Counted from the stretch's first letter, positions 1-12,285 are shown. The stretch: DNA of 64,000 nt from Silurus meridionalis (GCF_014805685.1 NC_060911.1:5246212-5310211), one strand, 5' to 3'. Numbers and translations are program-made. Notes: generated by a model from the sequence alone, not told the origin.

Positions 1-745
1 GTTTGGTAACAAAGGGCTACTTTACCTCAGCAACACCGACTCAATGACAAACAAGTCATTCATCAGAAGCGAACTGATGGCACCTGCATTCATTGCAACT
101 AGTTTCTACTAGCTAATGAATAATTGAATTGTTAATCATAAAATATGATAATATATTATGTGTCCAGCAGTCATTCATGCAGTGGTATGCAAAATAATGA
201 TCCTACTAAACAGCTACTTCGTTTAGGGTACAATATTCGGCAATCAAATATTTATTTATTAATCATTGGACACCTTTTTTTAAAAGCTGGCAGGCTGCAT
301 GTTTCTTACTTTCACCAACTTCTTCCATATGGACGAATTTTCTGTTCTTAAGTCTGGGCAAAATACTGAGTGGGCACCAATCAGAGGCCACATTTGTATG
401 ATGTCATCATGTAGACTTCTTACAAAGTATTTAACAGTATTTTAAAACTGCAAAAATACAAAACACTGAAATATTTTGATAATACATCATAATACATCAG
501 CAGCTTCATCCAACATTTTGGCTTCACTCCAAGAGGGTAATATAGAATACTACATGCTTTTTTTTAAAAAAAAGTAACAAGAGAGTGACATTAAATGGTA
601 GTCGGACACGTCCTCAAGTTCTTCAGATACTCATTGCAGAAAATCTTTGTCCTTCCCCGCCCCCACACCATGCTATGTTCTACTAGATTGTATGCAATCT
701 CTGAATATGCTGCCCTTGTTTGTCTTTTTTTTTTTTTTTTCATTT
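1..745. other. unassigned AT-rich sequence
   Basis: No reading frame with recognisable protein character and no repeat I can name. Short poly-T and poly-A runs occur near 560 and 727. Probably intronic or intergenic. Confidence 0.5.
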
Positions 746-749
746 ATAT

Positions 750-945
750 TTGTATAACGTTTTCAACAATGGACACTGTTTTAAAGCAGCTTTACACATA
801 AATAATGTTATAAAATAATGTATAAGTTGTTCCTTATAATTATACATTTCTCCCTAATGAGTGAGCCAGTGGCAACTGTGGCAAGGAAAAACTCCCTGAG
901 ATAGCATGAGGAAGAAACCTCTTGAGCCTTATCTGACCGAATGTC
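750..945 (-). repeat. retroposon family R1, degraded copy
   Basis: This is one of five copies in the window of a non-coding dispersed repeat. Its marks are a 'GCGCTTTT..ACAATGGACATTGT' head, a 'CAAAGCAGCTTTACA' block and a 'GTGGCAAGGAAAAACTCCCT' block. Here the first is decayed, but the last two are clear (near 783 and 877). Strand is assigned from another copy (14.25-14.80 kb), whose A/TTGAA tail marks the 3' end. No protein is encoded. Confidence 0.6.
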
Positions 946-2500
946 CAGTTTCTATCATATTTTATTGTTGATTGCTGGGTAATGCGGTGACATCATATGA
1001 CACCACTGGCGAATAACACAGACATTTGATGTATAGAAACGCTTGTCTTATTGAGGAGAATCATTCTCGTGCTTTGCACAGACAACAAAGTTTAGTGTTT
1101 AGTGAGGACCTTGCATGTCGATCTTCTCGCATGTTCTTCAGAAAATAATTTCTTCCTAAGAAAAGATTGTCAATGAAATTTTTTCTTCTTTTCTTCTGGT
1201 TTTTATATATTAAAAAAGGAATGAAGGCATCCTAATTGAGGTTTTCGAACACGAATCACAAAAACAATGAACACAACGTACACGGCCTGACATGACGCTT
1301 TTTCTCAGATGTGTCTTTTCATATGATGAGAGCTATTTTAAATTCACTTGGACAACTTCATTTTAGTCTTTATCACAGCCAATAAAATACTCTTTTAATC
1401 ATCAGCTCAGCATAGCCATACTTGTAGAGAGATGAGAAAAGATGCTTGCTGTTCTCCTACCTAGTTTACATTCATTTATTAAATGCTGGCTGTTTTGAGT
1501 TTTATTTTGTTGCATTTTTATTGTGTGGGTTTAGAATAAAAAAATCACAAGGATACTTGTAAATCTGGATGGATTGAGACAGAAAATGGCTGTGGATTAC
1601 AGAAAGACACAAACCTTCCTGAAGTCCTGCTAATCAGCAATATTAGTCTTCATTTGTTGTTAGCCACATTGGCATTGCTGCAGACTTTTAAAGCTGGTTT
1701 TCAACAAGCCCTTTGATGTTGCAGTAAACAAACATTGTTTATTATTCAGGCCAAGGAATCCTCCAGGTTCCTTTTCTTGGACAAAGCAAACCTATCTGTA
1801 TCTATTTACCAGCAGACGTTAGCATTAATGTTACTATTGAAAGACTTGCAGCATTTAATTTGCTCGGTTGCCGTTGCTAGGCACTGGACTGAACTTGAAA
1901 GCCATTTGAGGCAGCATAGTGTTATCTTGAAAATCCATGCCTGAAAGTGTTTCCTTTATTAACAGTCCACCATATTGTGTAGAATTTATATATGCATTAG
2001 TTTTTAAACCTGGCTTGTACTTTACTTTAGCACAATTTTTTTTCCATAAATTATATCTATCCAAACCTGGACTTTTTTTTTTTAATCACATGAAGCCAAT
2101 TCCCGACTTTTAGGCAAGTTAAAAAGGGGACGCATGGGACAAGATTTGAAAAACTGTAAGAACAGATATATGAGCAGAGCATAGACTCCATATGATGGGG
2201 TTCGTCTGACATTTCTCAAATTAAAAATTAAATAAAATAAATAAAGTAATACACAGTTGGAATGTGTTTAGGACAAAACCTTGCTCTTTAATTCTATCTA
2301 GAGAAGATAATATACTGTAAACACAAGAAAACAGAGTATTACTGACACACATGTATTATGCCCAAATAACAATGATACTGTGTGAAACAAATCTTTAGAA
2401 ACCAGACTTATGTGGATTAGCCTATCGGTTATAGAGTTAAATGCATTTTATTGATCTGCTGTGCCATAATCCAAATAAAGTACAACATTACAAAGCCATA
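946..2500. other. unassigned sequence
   Basis: No gene or named repeat seen. Short open frames here have no family resemblance and no splice context. The segment is AT-rich with ordinary intron-like composition. Confidence 0.5.
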
Positions 2501-2504
2501 TATA

Positions 2505-3235
2505 TACTATATGTACAAATGTTTCGGAACACCCGAGTTTTCCATCCATAAGTGGCTTCTTCTTTTTTTTTTGTAAAGGATGATGTTGGATGTGTTAACA
2601 TTAAATTATCCCTTCACTTGACCTAAGAAACCTAAACCTGGTAGAGCATGACAATACCCCTGTGCACAATGTCATCTCTATGAAGATATACACCGAACAG
2701 GCATAACATTATATCATTATTACTGGTGAGTAAATAACACTTAGTATCTCTTCATCATGGCAACTGTTAGTGGGTGGGATATATTAGAGATCAAGTAAAG
2801 ATTGGAGCATAAGGATAGGAACGAGATTGACAAGGCTACACGTATGATGTCCATATGACTGGGTCAGGGCATCTCCAAAATTGCAGCTCTTGTGGGATGT
2901 TCCCAGTCTGTAGTGGTCAGTATCTATCAAAAGTGGTTGAAGGAAGGAAGAGTGGTGAACTGGCGACAGGGTCATGGGCGGGCAAAGCTCATTGATGCAT
3001 TAGGGGAGAGAGGGCTGGTGTATGTGGTCCGATCCAACAGACGAGCTCCTGTAGCTCAAATTGCTGAAAAAGTTAATGCTCTTAATACTGGATCAGGATT
3101 GTTTTAACAGCAAATGGTAAACCAACAAATATGATCAAAATATTGTGCCTGATCTGTTTAGTTACCATGGGCTAGAGTGGAAGATCTTGAGTGGCCTGTT
3201 ATAGAGCTCTGACCTCAACCCTAGTGAAAAGGGGT
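2505..3235 (+). mobile_element. Tc1-like family A, copy A1, interrupted
   Basis: The left part (about 2505-2690) carries the diverged family start and the 'CATGACAATACCCCTGTGCACAA' block. The right part resumes near 3163 at 'ACCATGGGCTAGAGTGGAAGATC' and reaches the 'TCTGACCTCAACCCTA' block. Between them lies another Tc1-like element. Family A is a deleted Tc1 relative whose remaining coding stretch reads as the transposase C-terminal motif DLNPIEHLWDELERRL in better copies. Confidence 0.75.
2691..3105 (+). pseudogene. Tc1-like transposase, N-terminal half, family B
   Basis: The element begins just after 'GAAGATATA' with 'CACCGAACAGGCATAACATTA', which resembles a known fish Tc1-like terminus. 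From about 2810 the plus strand encodes the paired-type helix-turn-helix DNA-binding part of a Tc1/mariner transposase. Visible stretches are KIAALVGCSQSVVVSIYQKW, then a 'GHGRAKLIDA.GERGL' linker, then a second helix-turn-helix ending in VAQIAEKVNA. The catalytic DDE half and the right inverted repeat are missing, and the 5' coding part has frame breaks. It is dead and sits inside copy A1. Confidence 0.85.
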
Positions 3236-3250
3236 GGGCGGGGGATATAC

Positions 3251-3268
3251 TGTGTGTGTGTGTGTATG

Positions 3269-3341
<73 letters not shown>
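3251..3341. repeat. (GT)n(TA)n microsatellite
   Basis: About 7 GT units, a short GTAT transition, and then roughly 30 TA units. Reading frames predicted across it are artefacts of the repeat. Confidence 0.98.
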
Positions 3342-3344
<3 letters not shown>

Positions 3345-3347
<3 letters not shown>

Positions 3348-4000
3348 ATTTGTGTGACTCTTCAGCAGAAGAGTTACCTAGAATACACAACATCTCAGAC
3401 ATTGAAGCAGAAGACCACATAAAGTTTTACTTCTGTCTGCCAAGAATAGAAATCTGCAGTGGACCCAGGCTCATCCGTGTGTCATTGGTCTCTCTTTTTT
3501 TGGCGACACTACAGACATCGCTGGGCAAAGGGACAGGTGCTGGAGCACCCACAGCGACACAGCTCTGCATGTGCACTAAAGCATTATTGGGTGATTTTAA
3601 TAAAGCAATGCCAGATCAGTTATTGTTAACATAACCAAGCTGTCCATTGTGCAGGCTTCATCATAGGTTAGAGAAGAGTGAAAATAAACAGGCTGTCTGC
3701 AGTGATTATCTGTGCAGGCAATATAAAAACAATTATTAAGATCAAGCTCGTGTCAGGGACGACTTTAGAGAGGGCCAAGGGTGGATGCAAATCATTGTGC
3801 ATACGTCTGCCATTGCGATCATTACTGGAATGATATACACCGCTGGAGACTGGTTCATTAACACACCACGGGCTTCAGCTTTCCTCCAGCAATTTTTTGC
3901 TCGTAGGGTTTATTTAGTTTTCTTTTGCACTGTTATTTTGCTGTAGGGTTTCAGCACTATGCGTTCATGCTGGAGGCCATTTGTTTGTTGTTTGACTAAA
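3345..4000. other. unassigned sequence
   Basis: No supported gene. An open frame at 3350-3634 (94 codons) has no recognisable domain and no splice or start context that stands out. Confidence 0.45.
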
Positions 4001-4010
4001 ACAAGTTAGT

Positions 4011-4319
4011 CTAATTCCTTTTTTGCTGTAGAGATCTGATTGTGAAGTCAGCATGGTTTAAGGCTGTTTTTTTAAGGCTACGATGTATGTGCAAGCCATG
4101 ACAACTGATATAAACATCCAAAAAGGCATCATTTTTATTAGGACAATTGAACATAACATTAAGGTTTATTGGATTCTTGTTGCTATACAATTGTGTGTGA
4201 ACAATTTTCATGTTTGGAAGCCATATGATCTTGTTGAATGATCTTTTCTTTGGCCAAGTCTGAACCTTCTGGCAGAGGCAACCATATTTTGAGTGGAAAT
4301 AAAACTTTGCTGGACTCAT
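4011..4319 (-). pseudogene. reverse-transcriptase relic, Penelope-like
   Basis: An open frame of 102 codons on the minus strand. Its last third contains 'NDAFLDVYISCHGLHIHRSL' followed by a threonine/alanine-rich turn and a basic end. This resembles the stretch after the catalytic YxDD box in Penelope-like (and DIRS-like) reverse transcriptases: a 'FLD.xI..DG.L.T.L.RK' motif, then a conserved 'T..N..LH..SFH' region. The YxDD box itself is not visible upstream, and no GIY-YIG endonuclease follows. The assignment is by motif only. Confidence 0.35.
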
Positions 4320-5535
4320 GAACCCTTTTAACCTCTAGCCCTAAAACATCACCCATCTACCTACGTTATACAGTTAGGGTTTTCTTTTTTCTTGTAGAAA
4401 GTGTACACTTTTGCTGTTTGCTGTTGAATTCTTTAGCTCACGTCTCACCTGATCTCAGGAAGGGATTGTTTCATGTGAAGCTCTGCTCAACGCATGACTT
4501 GACAACCCCAAAAATCTAAATTGGGCAAATCTAAACTTGCTCAAGGATTTGACCTTACAACTTTCCAAACAGAAGTCCATCCTCTTGGCCACTTTCCCAA
4601 TTCTCAATGTTGTGTGACCATCTGTCAAATTGCACATCCATTGATGTCAGTGGTGAAGCCAAAGGCTTTTTTTTTTTTTTTTTTTTTTTAAAAACCCCAG
4701 GGAAATAAACTGAACTTTTTTTTTCTCTATGGCAGCCTTAATGTATTCATATGGGTTTATTTCAGTAATCATTGAGGGGCGTTGTATGGGTCATGTACGT
4801 AGCTGTCACAGTACCATGAAGAAAATCAGAACTAATTCTAAAACTAATTATCCAGTCATGTTAGAAAATTTGTTTAACACATTACTAAATAGTATACATG
4901 CAGTATATTTATAGGAGAGTGTTTTAAGTCCAAAACATTTTTACAACTAATCATTAGCCTGAGGAAGGGATGTGTGCAGGTTTACAGACTGAGTCATGCT
5001 GCTATTGCTATTTTGACTGATTGCTGGTGTGTATTCAGTGTCTGTGCTCGGCTTTGCTCTCAGAGGAGATGACAGTCAATCAGTGTAGTCGTAGCTGAGG
5101 GAACAACTCATGTCTCTTACATCATTATTCACTGTCAGTGAATCAGACAAGCTGCCGCCTACTAGCCTGCGACTAGACTTCTGTCTTAAATATCTCCAGG
5201 AGCAGGAGAAAGGACACGCTTACTCACCCTGAGATCATTGTAGACAAATATTACACTTGATAAAAGAATTAAAACCCACCATTTGACAGTGACAGGAAAT
5301 GGAACCGGTGGGTTCATATGTTGCCAAGACATTTCTTTGGTTTGCAATTAGTGTCAGTGTCCAGGATGTCATGATCCGTCATTACACTTGAAATATGTTC
5401 ACAAGTTTCTGGAGGTAATGCATCATTTGGTGCTGCTGCTTCTTCTACTTTGTTTTTTTTTTTGTTTTTAAGCTAAAGTGGAGACCTTATAAACATAAGA
5501 ACAAGAGCTTATTTCTTAATGAAGTTAAGTGTCAT
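4320..5535. other. unassigned sequence with poly-T
   Basis: A run of about 24 T at 4668-4690 is the only distinct structure. No gene is recognised. Short frames at 4455-4637 and 4729-4914 have no family resemblance. Confidence 0.45.
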
Positions 5536-5539
5536 ATAA

Positions 5540-6025
5540 TCGTTGGACAAAACACACACTGTATAAATTTTTCCAGCCACATATACATTTTCCCAGACCT
5601 TTTAACACAAAGCACACATATCCTTTATAGGATGTCTTGGAATGCAATGGCATGCTAAATCTCCACTTGAACTAGGAAACCAAACCTGTTCCTTATGGCT
5701 TGCATGGGATGGAGTAAAAGATATTGAGTGATCTTCTATATAGCTCTTAACTCTCTTGAACAGCAATGGGATTAAATGGAACGCTGACTGCATCTCAGGC
5801 CTCCTCACCATACATCAATACCTGAATTTCCTATTAAGCAGTGTGTCTAAATGAGCACGAATCTCCACAAACACATTCCAAAATCTAGTGGAACATCTTC
5901 CCAGAAGAGTAGAGGTAACTATAAAAGCAAATAAGGAACTACATGTACAGTAAAAAGGGATGCTCAAAAAGCACCTACGAACCTTATGGTCAGGTTTCCA
6001 TGTTGTAATTGTAACTATAATCGAG
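5540..6025 (+). mobile_element. Tc1-like family A, copy A2
   Basis: A nearly full-length but decayed copy. Recognisable blocks in order are TTTTTCCAGCCACATAT, ACTAGGAAACCAAACCTGTTCC, AAATGGAACGCTGACTGCAT, CAGGCCTCCTCACC, CCAAAATCTAGTGGAACATC, CTTCCCAGAAGAGTAGAGG and, at the right end, CTTATGGTCAGGTTTCCAT. The 'DLNPIEHLWDE' coding remnant is disrupted. Confidence 0.8.
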
Positions 6026-6027
6026 AC

Positions 6028-6635
6028 CTATGTAAGAATGAGCATTTCATTATTGAAGATCATATTTGGTGTAAATATTGACATGTAATTCATTCCTGGG
6101 AGGGATTTTTCTTTTACTGGATGATAAAACTGAACATAAAGCATTCGCTCATTGACCCATGAATATGCATGACATGACGTGTAAATGGTGCTTACAGAAT
6201 CATGCTGGCAAAGAAGCATGTTTCTAGAAAAAAAAAAAAAACGAACAGTCTATAAACAACACCTGGTCCTATTGAAACTCTAAAACTCTGCCAAAGGCAA
6301 GCATTGTCCTGTTTAACTGTTCCTTCTCATCCTGCCTTCCAATGATGGAAACTGAAAAGCTTGTTTATTTTCATAGAGGGGTCAGTCAGTTATGGAAAAA
6401 AGCTGAATCTGGTCCAAACAATCGCTTTGTATTCCATGCTGGAGTGCATGCCTGGGGGAGGAGCTGTGGAGATACTTTGTAATCTTGGGTTACATCCACC
6501 TCAACTGCGCTGACATTTTCCAGGAAAAAAAAACCCTTGCTCACTGAGAAGCCTAAGGATACTCACATCGTTATACTGTGCACATGTGAATAGTACATGG
6601 CTTTGCATGTGGCTTTGCCTAAACGATGTACAGTT
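6028..6635. other. unassigned sequence
   Basis: No gene recognised. It could be the decayed body of the Tc1-like element whose right end lies at 6640-6866, but no transposase motif can be read. Confidence 0.35.
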
Positions 6636-6639
6636 GTTA

Positions 6640-6866
6640 TTACTCAGGGTGTACTCACTTTTGTTGCCAGCTATTTACTATAATGTCTGTATGTTAAGTT
6701 ATTTTCAGAGGAAAGTAAATCTGTACTGCTATACAAGTGAACACTGACAACTCTAATCTATCTAATCTAATCAATCGCTAATTTCTATAGAATTGTCACT
6801 TGAGAAGACAGACTAAAATGTTTGCTGAATTTTAAGGGGTGTACTCACTTATGTGAGATACTGTAT
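6640..6866 (+). mobile_element. Tc1-like element, right-terminal fragment
   Basis: Contains two copies of the GTGTACTCACTT motif: 'AGGGTGTACTCACTTTTGTTG' near 6646 and 'GGGGTGTACTCACTTATGTG' near 6836. The fragment ends in 'GAGATACTGTA'. This arrangement is the 3' terminal region of a widespread fish Tc1-like element. No transposase remains attached. Confidence 0.6.
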
Positions 6867-6869
6867 GTC

Positions 6870-7595
6870 TGGAAAAAAAAATTTTTCAAGGAAAAAATCT
6901 ATATTCAACATTTGAGAAAGTATGATCGTATTTTTATACCTGAAAATTCGCTTTCTAAGGTTTGCCAGGAAAATAATCACTTTTTCACTTCAAAACCGTA
7001 ATGTAATTTATTATATTTAGACTGTTGATCCCCCAAATCCCTGTCGCCCCAATTAAACGCTATTGCAGCTTCTAGTAGTGTCTCCGTATCAAATCACAAA
7101 CAACCACTAATTCTCACAGGAATAGAATGCAGTTTAAACCAACTTATTAGCACTGGCTTCACTAAACACATCACAAATTGTACTAAACGTTTCAGGATGA
7201 AATTTTCCTTCTGCCATAGCTACAAATTAAAATTCTAGCCACAACGCTCTGCAGTTGCAGAACGGTCGCAGTCTTGGTATTGATTTTTATACTTGCTTTT
7301 TGAAAGTCAGGTTGCCGTGAGTTGTCTTGAGAAAACTTTCAGGTGCAGCTGTCAGTGCTTATGCATGAAAGCCTTTTATATCCTGCGGCTTCTTGTTGAC
7401 TCCGATGCTGCCTGTCGTGGGGCATTACATGGAAATTCCTGATATAGCGGAATTGTTCTTTATTTAATGTGTAAGCAAACAATTATTTTAGCACCGAACC
7501 ATAAGAATGAAACGCAGCAATCTTTCAAAACTTTTAATATACACACTATGAATAATAGTATTGGCAGAACAGCAAGTTTTAGGGCAGTATATACT
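6870..7595. other. unassigned sequence
   Basis: AT-rich, with no supported coding region and no named repeat. Confidence 0.45.
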
Positions 7596-7597
7596 GT

Positions 7598-7700
<103 letters not shown>

Positions 7701-7734
7701 TATATATGTTTGTATGTCGTAGCATTAAATTCTC

Positions 7735-8050
7735 TAAATCTCTTTATTTATGCTAGGAGACCAAAACTTTCAGCATGACAATGCCCCTTTGCACAATGGC
7801 AGCTCCATAAAGACACATTGGACATTTACATTGGAGTGAAAGATCTTGAGTAGCCTGCTGTAAAGCTCTGACCTTAACCCTATTAAACACCTTTGGGATG
7901 CATTGGAACACTGACTGCACCCCAGGCATTTTCCTGACTTTACTAACACCTTTGTGGCTGAATTAGCACAAATCTCCACAAGCACATTCTAATATCTTCC
8001 CAGAAGAGTGGAGGTTTTTTAACAGCAAATGAGAACTAAATGTGAAATTG
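7735..8050 (+). mobile_element. Tc1-like family A, copy A3, left-truncated
   Basis: Begins at the 'TAGGAGACCAAAAC' block and runs through 'CAGCATGACAATGCCCC', 'GACCTTAACCCTATTAAACA', 'TTTGGGATGCATTGGAACAC' and 'CTTCCCAGAAGAGTGGAGG'. The transposase C-terminal remnant reads approximately DLNPIKHLWDALEH. The left inverted repeat is missing. Confidence 0.8.
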
Positions 8051-8715
8051 GTTAAAAGTCAAGTTGTTTATTTCTATAGCGCTTTTCACAGCGGACATTG
8101 TCTCAAAGCAGCTTTACAGAATTTAACAGTTAAGGTGAACGATGTGTATTTATCCCTGGTGAGCAGCCATGGTGACTGTGGCAAGGAAAATCTCCCTTAG
8201 ATGTTATGGGGAAGAAACCCATAAAGGAACCAGACTTAAAAGGGGTACCCATCCTCATTCGGGTGATATCAAGAGTGTGATTATAGTCTTTAAAACAGAA
8301 CACTGGAGAATGAGAACAAACATGAGCACTGGAGTGTAAGATTATGATTAATGTTCTTTCTACAGTCGCATACAGTCATTTGAGGTTATGGAACCAGGAG
8401 CTAATAAGCAACTCATAAAATAGCTCAACAGTTGAGATCATCATAGATCCAACACCAGCTTCTCCATGCCAGAGCCTTTAAACACTCAAAGAGGTCCAAT
8501 GTCCAAACGCCATATGAGGTGGAATCCAGCTGCCGTTGGTGCATCTCTAGTTGGTTTAGGATGTTTGCGGGGTCATCATCTACTTCAGTAAAGGTCCTTA
8601 ATCTTCATAAGGTGGGACGTGACTTGATCTGGCGCAACCTCAGGATGCCTCGGGATGGGTAAAGAAAGAGAAGCAGTAAAGAGGAATTAGCATAGCTGCT
8701 GTTCATGATATTAAC
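8051..8715 (-). repeat. retroposon family R1, longest copy
   Basis: Starts at 'TTTATTTCTATAGCGCTTTT' and passes through CAAAGCAGCTTTACAGAA, GTGACTGTGGCAAGGAAAAT, GGGGAAGAAACCCATAAAGG, CACCAGCTTCTCCATGCCAG, GAGGTGGAATCCAGCTGCCG and GCGCAACCTCAGGATGCCTC. It ends near 'GAGGAATTAGCATAGCTGC'. It is non-coding and contains the longest uninterrupted version in the window. Copies at 14.25 and 54.41 kb lie in the opposite orientation. Confidence 0.7.
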
Positions 8716-8719
8716 AAGC

Positions 8720-9675
8720 AAGTTGATAATGTGCATGTGATCAGATGTACTGGAGCACAACATTATGATGTGATGTGTGTAGGACTTGATAAAAAGATAC
8801 GTGATAAAAGCACATGAATCTTGTGGTCAGGTATCCTAAATCTCTTTTCCATATAGTGTAGCTAATGATGTATCCTATATACAGAATAGCATGCTGTTGT
8901 ATTGACCCTTGAAGCATTTACTGTTGCACATAAGACAGTGTGAAGAACATAGCGGGAGTTTATATTTATCAGGTCAATCAGTCAAAACAGCTTGAATTCA
9001 TCTTTCAATGCTTGAATAAGCAAGACAGAAAGAAAGTGGACAAGCCTGGATGCAGCCCCTTAAGGTCCGAAATGTTGTGTCTGGCAGAATAAATTAAATC
9101 TCCCATTCAGAATGAGTCGTACTTGCCATGACAAAGCATTTAAATGTTTTGGCTCTTTCTTTTTTTTTGATTATATGAAATGACCCGGTACTGAGAGAAG
9201 GCTGTATAATGAGAAATTTGTTTACACCGTTATTGGGCAGTAATTGTCTGCTTTAAAAGGTCAGTTGACAAATGCATTCGCCAAAACCTCTCACCCCCCT
9301 TAACAACAACCCACAGGCATCCGTGTAGTAAAGGTCAGGCGCATTGTTACTTCAGTTTCCTTTAACCTATGCGTCTTATTAACACACGCTTTAACCATGT
9401 GTTGTGTAAAAAATTATTCAGAACGTCCTAAAAAGCATGACGATACAGATTGGACTTATTAAAAACCATGTACAAAATGTACTCATTGTTACCATGTAAG
9501 TAAAACATCCTATGTTTATACATCCATAAAAGTATATTACCTTACCTAGTGATTGTATACTTTCCTTGTTAAGCCTGAGGAGCATTGATTTGTGAATTGT
9601 AACTTGTACCCTGTATATGGACAAAATTGGGACATGACTTTTCTTCCCCAAACTTTTACATATAATTTAGAGATA
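8720..9675. other. unassigned sequence
   Basis: No gene or named repeat recognised. Composition is ordinary for the window. Confidence 0.45.
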
Positions 9676-9795
9676 CATAATTGTACTGGATGCCTTTGGA
9701 TGAAGTAGTTTTACATTTTCTCTTCACTTGCACTAGGAGACCAAAACCTGTTTCAGCTTGACAATGCCTCTGTGCACAAAGCAAACTTCAAGATA

Positions 9796-10868
9796 CAGTA
9801 AATCCGGAAAGAATTCACAGCACTTCACATTACAGCCTCATTCAAATCAAATGGATTAAATTTATTTTCCTCAAAATTCTACAAAATTCTACAAATTCTA
9901 ATACCCCATAATTACAATGTAAAAGAAGTGTTTGGAATATTCCCAAATGTATTTAAAAATGTACATTTAGTATTCACAGCCTTTGCTCAATACATTGTTG
10001 AAGCATTTTTGGCACCAACTCAACTCTTTTTGAGTATGAAGCTACAAACATGGCACACCTATTTTTGGGGTTTCTCAGAGTCTTTGCAGAACCTCTTAAG
10101 CGCCATCAGGTTGGATGATGAGCATCGGTGCACAGCCATTTTAGATCTCTTCAGAGATGTTTAATTGGGTTCAATTCTGGGCTCTGGCTGGGCCACTCAA
10201 AGACATTCACAGAATCATCCCATAGCCATAGCCATAGAGTGCTCTGGAGCAGGTTTTAATCAAGGATGTTTCTGTAAATTGTTGCGTTCAATGTTTTTTC
10301 GATCCTGACTAGTCTCCCAGTTTTTGCTGCTGAAAAACATCCCCACAGCATGATGCTGCCACCACCCTTCTTCACTGTGGGGATGATGGTGGCCAGGCAA
10401 TTAGCGGTGCATGGTTTCCTCCAGACATGACGCTTTGCACTCAGGCCAAAAGTTAGATATTTGTTTCTTGGCTTGGTTTGTGCTCTAACATGCACTTTTA
10501 ACTGTGGGACCTTCTATAGACAGGTGTGTGTCTTTTCAAATAATGTCCAATCAATGAATTTACAATAGGCAGACTTCAATCAAGTTGTAAAAACATCTCA
10601 TGGATGATCAGTGAAAGCAGGAGGCACCTGAGCTAAATTTTGAGTGTCATGGCAATAGCTGTGGATATTTATGTGCACGTGGATTTTTTTGGTTTTAATT
10701 TGTAATAAATTTGCAGATTTTAAACAAACTTCTTTCACGTTGTTATTATGGGGTATTGTTTGCGGAATGTTGAGGAAAATAATTAATTGAATTCATTTTG
10801 GAATAAGGCTGTAACATAAAAGAATTTGGAAAAAGTGAAGCACTGTGAATTTTCTTCCGGATGCACTG
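9796..10868 (-). mobile_element. Tc1-like element with TIRs, nested in A4
   Basis: The left end is CAGTAAATCCGGAAAGAATT. The reverse complement of the right end is CAGTGCATCCGGAAGAAAAT. The ends therefore form a good inverted repeat, with TA at 9794-9795 and 10869-10870 as the target duplication. The copy is 1073 bp, shorter than I recall for full members of this fish family (about 1.6 kb), so it is probably internally deleted. Similarity between the ends continues inward for more than 100 bp. Confidence 0.9.
10164..10495 (-). pseudogene. Tc1-like transposase fragment, nested element
   Basis: The minus strand encodes part of a DDE transposase catalytic domain. '[20 protein letters not shown]' is followed by [16 protein letters not shown]. 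This is the well-known GGGS.M.WG.F stretch between the first and second catalytic aspartates of Tc1-like enzymes. Sequence upstream, including the DNA-binding region, is deleted, and downstream frames are broken. No function is expected. Confidence 0.85.
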
Positions 10869-10969
10869 TATGCTTTACATGGGTTGAGTGGAAGATCTTA
10901 AATCTATAGAGCTCTGACCTTGCCCCTACTGAACATATCTGGGATAAATTGGAACTCTGGAATGGTCTT

Positions 10970-12280
10970 TAGCTAGTACTTGGATGGTATTTATGCCATT
11001 TCACACACAATAAAATGGAGTTCATTGGTAGCAAGAAATAGTTATGATAATAGCAGTATTAGTAAGCACAATTATTGACTGGTTTGGTTGAAAATAAAAT
11101 AACAAAATACTATGCCTCTGGTTTTCAGATTTCACACAATAATTTCTGGATGTAAAAATAGCAACCGGATGAGCAATGGGGACAAAATGGCTTACACACA
11201 AACAAATGAGTTAAACTAAGGTCTTACATCTACGCTAGCTTTTACGCCTGGATAAAAATAACCCTTAGATTAACATGGGGACAGCTGTGATTTTGGTTGA
11301 CGGTTCAGATTTCTAAAGATAATCATATTGTGTGTGTGTTTGGGGTGTGAGTAGAGTGTGTGCCTACAGATCTGTCTTGAAAATGTGTGCCTTTGTGTTA
11401 AGCCTAATCCTTCCTCAACGTGTCACATTTGCAGCCTAAAAATGGCAAAAGTGCCAAAGCAGGCTAGCTATTTTATTTTAAGAATTCCTCCCCATCAGGC
11501 ATGGAGAAGATTCTCAGCAAGACTCCAGCGTGCTAATTGCTTTTCCTAATTTTCCCATTTTCTTACCCTCACACCTCGCAGCATTTCAGCCATCCTGATT
11601 TGCAGTGTCTCGGCTCTGCTGGCTTGGCATCAAGCAAAAAAACACAAGGTTACGTTAAAGTAAATGGATTTTAAACAAATTTGAGGGAGGGGAGTAGCAT
11701 GGTGGATTAGTGGTTAGCATGTTTATTTTATGGATAGACACATATAGTTCAGTTTTACAGAATATGTTTTGTCATTTAAGCATGTAAAGCAATTCCTTAT
11801 TATATTTTGTGTTGTTGCTTTGAAAGATCACTTCTGCTTCCTGCTTGAAGTCCTCCTTAAATTACAAACTGCTTAAATTGTCCAGTCTGATTGGTTTGAA
11901 GGTGTGGATTATATCCAAAATCAAAATCACAAGGTTTTGTTCTGAATGTGTACCTTCTAACAGGTTAGGTTTCTATAGTAACCAAACATTCATAGACACA
12001 TGGCTGTGGTGTTCAAGGAATTTTGCTGGTGTCTTTTTTTTTTTCTTTCTTTTCTTTTTTTTTCTTCATATTCACGTGTGAGTACAGTGGGAAAAACTGG
12101 CCCTCTGTGGACCAAAAAATACATGACTAATTCGTGAAGAATATGTGCAAAAATATAATAGTTTAAAGAAAGATTTTTGTGCCTGCTGCTATTGAGGAAA
12201 TAATATTACTCCAATTTTATTCCTGTCACAGCACCACACAATAAGCTCCAAACTTCACACTATACCTGTAACACTGTGTG
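10970..12280. other. unassigned sequence
   Basis: No gene recognised. A tRNA-like SINE head fragment may be present near 11700-11745 ('GGTGGATTAGTGGTTAGCATG'). A T/C-rich run occupies 12030-12066. Confidence 0.45.
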
Positions 12281-12285
12281 AATTT

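Larger units (their letters stand above)
9680..10965 (+). mobile_element. Tc1-like family A, copy A4, interrupted
   Basis: The left part is 9680-9795 ('TAGGAGACCAAAACCTGTTTCAG' through 'CAAACTTCAAGATA'). The right part is 10869-10965 ('TGCTTTACATGGGTTGAGTGG' through 'GGGATAAATTGGAACTCTGG'). The two parts join cleanly across a complete inserted Tc1 element flanked by TA on both sides. Confidence 0.85.

Noticed and set aside
3199..3422. Open frames with Tyr-Ile or Val-Cys runs
   Set aside because: They are translations of the (GT)n(TA)n microsatellite.
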